Shown here in pieces: positions 5,841-9,869 of a DNA stretch of 9,869 nucleotides. A program made the position numbers and the translations under genes. Position 1 is the stretch's first letter, and each line of letters begins with the position of its first letter. Source of the stretch: Rhizobacter sp. (GTDB lineage: Bacteria; Pseudomonadota; Gammaproteobacteria; Burkholderiales; Burkholderiaceae_C); NCBI GenBank assembly GCA_025351675.1, contig JANXVK010000510.1, positions 1-9,869 of the forward strand. Reading direction: 5' to 3'. A model generated the notes under the pieces. That model saw nothing but the letters and a program-made list of their open reading frames with translations. It did not search any database and was not told where the DNA came from.

Positions 5841-7493
5841 ATGTTCCGCACCGCACACCGCACCCTGACCGCCGTCGCCGCCGTTGTCGCCTCGGCCGCG
5901 CTGCTCGCCGCGTGCTCGAAGCCGGCCGACGTCGCCGCGCCGGTCGCCGTTGCGACCGCACCCGTCGCCACCGCAAAAGGGACCGCACCAGCGACCGACC
6001 ACGCCGAGACCGGCATCGCCTGGAAGTACGCCGCCAGCGACGCCGATGTCGACGCCGCGTTTGCGCAGGCCAAGGCCGAAACCAAGCCGGTGTTCGTCTA
6101 CTGGGGCGCCAAGTGGTGCCCGCCGTGCAACCAGGTCAAGGCGACGCTGTTCAACCGCCAGGACTTCATCGAGCGCTCGCGCGCCTTCGTGCCGGTCTAT
6201 GTCGACGGCGACACGCCCGGCGCGCAGAAGATCGGCGCGCGCTTCAAGGTCAGCGGCTACCCGACGATGGTGCTGTTCAACCCCCAAGGCACCGAGCTGA
6301 CGCGGCTGCCGGGCGAGGTCGAGGCCGAGCGTTACACCCAAGTGCTGACGCTCGGGATGAACGCGCAAAAGCCCGTGAAAGAAGTGCTCGCCGCCGCCAA
6401 GACCGGCGGCGCCGGCCTGACCGCGAACGACTGGCGCTTGCTCGCGTTCTATTCGTTCGACACCGACCAGCAGCAGCTCGTCCCGAAAGACGGCGTGCCC
6501 GCGCTGCTCAAGCAACTCGCCGACGCCTGCCCGGCCGACCAGACCGAGATCGCGACCCGGCTGCGCCTGAAGGCGCTCGCCGCGGTCGACAGCGACAAGG
6601 CGCCGGCCCAACCCGACGCGGCCGCGCAAGCCACGTTGCTGAAAGTGCTCGCCGATGCACCCACGGCGCGCGCCTACATGGACGTGCTGACCAACTATGC
6701 GACCGACATCACGCGCGCACTCAGCGCCAAGGGCACGTCGCAGCGCGCCGAGCTGTTGGCGGCGTTCGACGCCGCGCTGAAACGCTTCGAGGCCGACACG
6801 ACGCTGTCGCGCGCCGATCGCCTGACGGCGTTGATCTCGCAGGTCGAGCTCGCGGCGATCGACACGCCGAAGGGCACGAAGCCGCAGCTCAGCGAAGCGC
6901 TGATCGCCGACATCCGCGCGCACACCGCCCGCGTCGACCGCGAGATCACCGACGGCTTCGAGCGCCAAGCTGTCATCACCTCGGCGGCGTATCTTCTGGA
7001 GCGCGCCGGGCTCGGCGCCGAGTCCGACACGCTGCTCAAGGCGAACCTCGCGAAGAGCCACTCGCCCTACTACCTGATGAGCTCGCTCGCCGGCAACGCG
7101 AAGGCGCGCGGCGACAAGGTCGAGGCGCTGAACTGGTACGAGCAGGCCTTCGACAAGAGCGAAGGCCCGGCGACGCGACTGCAATGGGGCGCGAGCTACC
7201 TCAACGCGCTGGTCGAGCTCGGCCCCCAGGAAGAGGCTCGCATCGAGAAAGCCGCGAGCCAACTATTTGCCGAGGCCGCCAAGCAACCCGACGCGTTCTA
7301 CGAGCGCAGCGGCCGCTCGCTGCAGCGCGTGGGCACCAAGCTGCAGGCCTGGAACAAGGGCGGCGCGCACAGCGCGGCCATGAAGCGGCTGCAGACCCAG
7401 CTCGACGGCGTGTGCGGCGCGCTCGATGCCAACGACCCGAAGCGCGCGAACTGCGCCGCGCTGCTGAAGCCGGCGCCGAAGCAGACGGCGTGA
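5841..7493 (+). CDS. Thioredoxin-domain lipoprotein with long helical C-terminal region
   Basis: A 550-residue predicted lipoprotein. The signal peptide ends in the lipobox LAAC with the lipidated cysteine at C25; lipidation would tether it to an envelope membrane, facing the periplasm. An Ala/Val/Pro/Thr-rich linker (about 30-58) precedes a thioredoxin fold (about 60-175) with the redox motif WCPPC (C93, C96) and the cis-proline segment SGYPTMVLF (P141). The domain resembles the DsbD-gamma/thioredoxin_7 type (KPVFVYWGAKWCPPC...LF....F). The remaining ~370 residues are largely helical and contain a TPR-like stretch (about 380-460: LLERAG...YLMSSLAGNAKARGD..EALNWYEQAF). Cysteines C525 and C538 near the end could form a disulfide. 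The start is supported by AGGAG at 5829-5833, 7 nt upstream. Partner proteins and the role of the C-terminal region are unknown; disulfide reduction or isomerisation is inferred. Confidence 0.85.
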   Translation: MFRTAHRTLTAVAAVVASAALLAACSKPADVAAPVAVATAPVATAKGTAPATDHAETGIAWKYAASDADVDAAFAQAKAETKPVFVYWGAKWCPPCNQVKATLFNRQDFIERSRAFVPVYVDGDTPGAQKIGARFKVSGYPTMVLFNPQGTELTRLPGEVEAERYTQVLTLGMNAQKPVKEVLAAAKTGGAGLTANDWRLLAFYSFDTDQQQLVPKDGVPALLKQLADACPADQTEIATRLRLKALAAVDSDKAPAQPDAAAQATLLKVLADAPTARAYMDVLTNYATDITRALSAKGTSQRAELLAAFDAALKRFEADTTLSRADRLTALISQVELAAIDTPKGTKPQLSEALIADIRAHTARVDREITDGFERQAVITSAAYLLERAGLGAESDTLLKANLAKSHSPYYLMSSLAGNAKARGDKVEALNWYEQAFDKSEGPATRLQWGASYLNALVELGPQEEARIEKAASQLFAEAAKQPDAFYERSGRSLQRVGTKLQAWNKGGAHSAAMKRLQTQLDGVCGALDANDPKRANCAALLKPAPKQTA

Positions 7494-7548
7494 GTTCGCG
7501 CCGCCGCGGTCGGGTGTAAACCTGATCCGGCCGGCATGGCGCTTGCCT

Positions 7549-7554
7549 TAGCAT
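7549..7554 (+). promoter_or_regulatory. Possible -10 element immediately before yejA
   Basis: TAGCAT fits the TAnnnT core of a sigma-70 -10 box and lies 7 bp before the yejA ATG. No Shine-Dalgarno sequence is visible before that ATG. Together these would suit a leaderless or near-leaderless yejA transcript. No good -35 hexamer is found at 16-18 bp, so this is tentative. Confidence 0.22.
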
Positions 7555-7561
7555 CCGCGCC

Positions 7562-9508
7562 ATGCAAAAAGTTGTAGTTCTCCCGCCCCCGCACCGCCGC
7601 GCGGCGCTGAAGGCTGCGGCCTCGTGCTTGGCGCTGGTGGCGGCCGCGGCCTTCGCGGCACCACCGGTGGCGGCGCCTGCGCCTGCCGCGTCGGCCGCCA
7701 TGCCCGCCACGAACTGGGTTCACGCCTACGCGGCATTCGGCGAGCCCAAGTACCCGCGCGGCTTCGACCACTTCGAATACGTGAACCCGGTGGCCCCGAA
7801 AGGCGGCACGCTGTACCTCGCGAACCCCGACCGCCGCACCGCGTTCGACAAATTGAACCCGTTCACGGTGCGCGGCTCGTCGCCGGCCGGGCTCGAAATC
7901 TTCATGCTCGAGACGCTCGCGACGACCAGCGCCGACGAACCCATGACGATGTATGGCCTGCTCGCCGAAGAGATGCTGGTCGCGCCCGACAAGAGCTCGA
8001 TCACGTTCCGGCTGAACCCGAAGGCGAAGTTCTCGAACGGCGACCCGGTGACCGCGCAAGACGTGAAGTTCTCGTACGAATCGCTGACCAGCAAGTACGC
8101 CGCACCATCGTACCAGGCGGCCTTCACCGACGGCATCAAGCAGCTCGTCGTCGTCGACGAGCGGACGGTTCGCTTCGAGCTCAGCGACAAGACGAGTGCG
8201 ACGCTGTTCAAGCTCGGTGGCCTGTACATCTTTTCGCACAAGTGGGGCTTGAAGCCCGACGGCAGCCGCATCCGTTTCGACGAGCTGCTGAACGAGGTCC
8301 CGCTGCTGAGCGGCCCGTACACGATCGAGAAGCAAGACCCGCCGCGCCGCATCGAACTCAAGCGCAATCCGGCGTACTGGGCCGCCGACCTCGGCGTGCG
8401 CCGCGGCGCCTACAACTTCGACCGCGTCGTCTACCGCTACTACAAGGACGACACCGTATCGACCGAGGCCTTCAAGGCCGGCGAGTACGACCTCGTGAAG
8501 GTCTACAGTGCGTCGATCTGGGCGCGCCAGCACAAGGGTGCGAAATGGGACGACGGCCGCATCATCAGGATGCCGTTCGAGACCGAGTCCGGTGACGGAC
8601 TTCAGTCGTACGAGCTGAACTTGCGCCGACCGATCTTCTCGGACATCCGGGTACGCCAAGCGATCGTGCTCTCGTACGACTTCGAGACCAACAATCGCTA
8701 CCGCCGGCTCAAGCGCGCCAACAGCGTGTTCAACAACTCCGAGTTCGCGGCGGTCGGTCTGCCCTCGCCGGGCGAGCTGAAGCTGCTGGAGCCGTACCGC
8801 GCCGAGCTTCCCAAGGAAGTGTTCGGCCCGCCCTATCTCGCGCCGCGCAACGACACCGACGAGAACGCGCTGCGCCGCAACTTGCTGAAGGCCCGTGCCC
8901 TGCTCGAAGAAGCCGGCTGGAAGCTCGCACCCGATGGCAAGCTGCACAACGCGAAGGGCGAGCCGTTCATCTTCGAGTTCCTGTCGCCGACCGGCCAGAA
9001 CACCGACCCGCGCATGAACCCGTGGCGCCGCAATTTCGACAAGCTCGGCATCCAGGTGCCCGATCGCAAGGTCGACTATGCGCTGTTCAATCGGCGCCTG
9101 ACCGAGTTCGATTTCGACATGGTGACGATCGTCGAACCGGCGTTCACGCTGCCCGAGGTCGCGAACTACGTCGACCTGTATGGCAGCAAGTCGGCCGGCG
9201 AACCCGGCAGCGGGAACTATCGCGGCGTCAAAAGCAAGGCAGTCGATCACGTGCTCGAAGCGATGGCCGCCGCGACGACGCTTGAAGGCTTTCGCGATGC
9301 CTGCCGTGCGCTCGACCGCATCGTGATGTGGAACTACTGGCAGGTGCCCGAGCTGTACAGCCCCTTCGAAGACGTCTCGTACTGGGACAAGTTCGCGATG
9401 CCCACGGTGCGGCCGAAGTTCTTCCAGATCAACAACTCGCCGCTCATTACCCCGCTGCTGGCCTGGCCGCTGACGACCTGGTGGATCAAGAACCCGGCCA
9501 AGCGCTGA
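7562..9508 (+). CDS. yejA: YejA-like oligopeptide (microcin C type) ABC transporter binding protein
   Basis: A 648-residue periplasmic solute-binding protein of the SBP_bac_5 family, which hands oligopeptides to the YejBEF importer (in E. coli the entry route of the peptide-nucleotide antibiotic microcin C). The N-terminus has RR at 12-13 (HRRAALKAAASCLAL), a hydrophobic core to about residue 32 and an Ala/Pro-rich stretch before mature sequence near NWVHAYAAFGEPKYP. YejA landmarks: FDHFEYVNPVAPKGGTLYL (68-86), NPDRRTAFDKLNPFT, SADEPMTMYGLLAEEM, the family signature KFSNGDPVTAQDVKFSYESL (156-175), LSGPYTIEK and RNPAYWAADL. It is somewhat longer than E. coli YejA, about 600 residues, mainly at the N-terminus. 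No clear ribosome binding site precedes the ATG. It is 68 bp downstream of the lipoprotein gene and 39 bp upstream of yejB, so it clearly forms an operon with yejB. Confidence 0.93.
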   Translation: MQKVVVLPPPHRRAALKAAASCLALVAAAAFAAPPVAAPAPAASAAMPATNWVHAYAAFGEPKYPRGFDHFEYVNPVAPKGGTLYLANPDRRTAFDKLNPFTVRGSSPAGLEIFMLETLATTSADEPMTMYGLLAEEMLVAPDKSSITFRLNPKAKFSNGDPVTAQDVKFSYESLTSKYAAPSYQAAFTDGIKQLVVVDERTVRFELSDKTSATLFKLGGLYIFSHKWGLKPDGSRIRFDELLNEVPLLSGPYTIEKQDPPRRIELKRNPAYWAADLGVRRGAYNFDRVVYRYYKDDTVSTEAFKAGEYDLVKVYSASIWARQHKGAKWDDGRIIRMPFETESGDGLQSYELNLRRPIFSDIRVRQAIVLSYDFETNNRYRRLKRANSVFNNSEFAAVGLPSPGELKLLEPYRAELPKEVFGPPYLAPRNDTDENALRRNLLKARALLEEAGWKLAPDGKLHNAKGEPFIFEFLSPTGQNTDPRMNPWRRNFDKLGIQVPDRKVDYALFNRRLTEFDFDMVTIVEPAFTLPEVANYVDLYGSKSAGEPGSGNYRGVKSKAVDHVLEAMAAATTLEGFRDACRALDRIVMWNYWQVPELYSPFEDVSYWDKFAMPTVRPKFFQINNSPLITPLLAWPLTTWWIKNPAKR

Positions 9509-9547
9509 ACCCGGCTTTGAAACGCCACCCGAACGAATCGAGCCCCC

Positions 9548-9869
9548 ATGCTGAGCTACATCCTCAAACGAATTTTGCTGATGATCCCGACCTTGCTGGG
9601 GGCGCTGACGATCACCTTCATCGTGATCCAGTTCGTGCCCGGCGGGCCGGTCGAGCAGATCATGGCCGAGCAGCGCGCCGGTCCCGGCGGTGAAGGCGCG
9701 TACAAGGCGCGCGCCGACAACAGCGCGAAGCAGATCCAGGAGCTGAAGAAGCTCTACGGCTTCGACAAACCGGCGCACGTGCGTTACTTCGAGATGATCA
9801 AGAACTTCTCGACCTTCCAGTTCGGCCGCAGCTTCATGCAGAACAAGGACGTGTGGGAGCTGATCAAGG
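9548..9869 (+). CDS. yejB: YejB-like oligopeptide ABC transporter permease (partial, 5' end)
   Basis: The first 107 codons of an inner-membrane permease, cut by the window edge. It opens MLSYILKRILLMIPTLLGAL and continues with ITFIVIQFVPGGPVEQ: a single first membrane helix (about residues 9-31) followed by the PGGPV motif of the oligopeptide permease family. A periplasmic stretch then reads LKKLYGFDKPAHVRYFEMI and FQFGRSFMQNKDVWELIK, matching the YGFDKP...RYF.M....F.FG.S segment of E. coli YejB. The insertion between PGGPV and YGFDKP seen in Yej permeases is present but shorter than in E. coli. The EAA loop that contacts the ATPase lies beyond the edge. Only a weak GAG (9540-9542) serves as ribosome binding site. 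The gene follows yejA by 39 bp. Confidence 0.92.
   Translation, partial: MLSYILKRILLMIPTLLGALTITFIVIQFVPGGPVEQIMAEQRAGPGGEGAYKARADNSAKQIQELKKLYGFDKPAHVRYFEMIKNFSTFQFGRSFMQNKDVWELIK

Noticed and set aside
5823..7262. Minus-strand open frame (479 codons) opposite the thioredoxin lipoprotein gene.
   Set aside because: Its composition (R, L, V, G, H, Q-rich) is typical of a frame read antisense to a high-GC gene, and it has no ribosome binding site or family match.
7298..9778. Long minus-strand open frame (826 codons) opposite yejA and the end of the lipoprotein gene.
   Set aside because: It is a shadow of high-GC codon bias: the plus strand carries the recognisable YejA and thioredoxin lipoprotein, while the antisense product is Arg/Val-rich with no recognisable motifs.
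1..9869. CRISPR array, tRNA or rRNA genes, insertion sequences, toxin-antitoxin or phage-defence genes.
   Set aside because: No regularly spaced direct repeats, cloverleaf-like segments, transposase-like frames or defence-type domains were seen on either strand.

Overview
The window is high-GC DNA from a betaproteobacterium, most likely a Burkholderiales member. The basis is the SecA N-terminus with an M23 peptidase gene directly upstream of it, Burkholderiales-like versions of PotF, GltI and YejA, and the codon style of all genes. The genus cannot be fixed from this sequence alone. No rRNA, tRNA, CRISPR array, insertion sequence or phage gene was seen.

Left part, minus strand (1-2547): the first codons of secA run off the left edge. 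Upstream of secA is an inner-membrane-anchored M23/LytM metallopeptidase, and upstream of that a periplasmic polyamine (PotF-type) binding protein. A strong hairpin (113-150) lies only 8 nt before the secA start codon. Divergent from potF, on the plus strand, is a GltI-type glutamate/aspartate binding protein (2736-3644). The 188-bp divergent intergenic region carries a perfect 9-bp inverted repeat. Neither binding protein has permease or ATPase genes next to it in this window.

Middle (3645-4807): a tract of gene decay. First is a minus-strand scar of a 2,4-dienoyl-CoA reductase gene (fadH), reduced to an N-terminal scrap joined to a piece from the end of the flavin domain. Next is a plus-strand gene broken by a 1-nt frameshift and an internal stop. 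Conceptually repaired, its product resembles the MmcB-like PD-(D/E)XK nuclease fold.

Right part, plus strand (4813-9869): a ten-helix EamA/DMT transporter, then a 550-residue lipoprotein with an N-terminal thioredoxin domain (WCPPC) and a long uncharacterised helical C-terminal region. Last are the first two genes of a Yej-type oligopeptide ABC importer: yejA (binding protein) and the start of yejB (permease), which runs off the right edge.

Most of the intact genes act at the cell envelope: protein export, murein hydrolysis, uptake of polyamines, amino acids and peptides, small-molecule transport and periplasmic thiol chemistry. No coherent new multi-gene system was found. The items most worth checking are the secA leader hairpin, the decayed MmcB-like nuclease gene, the fadH scar and the unassigned C-terminal region of the thioredoxin lipoprotein.
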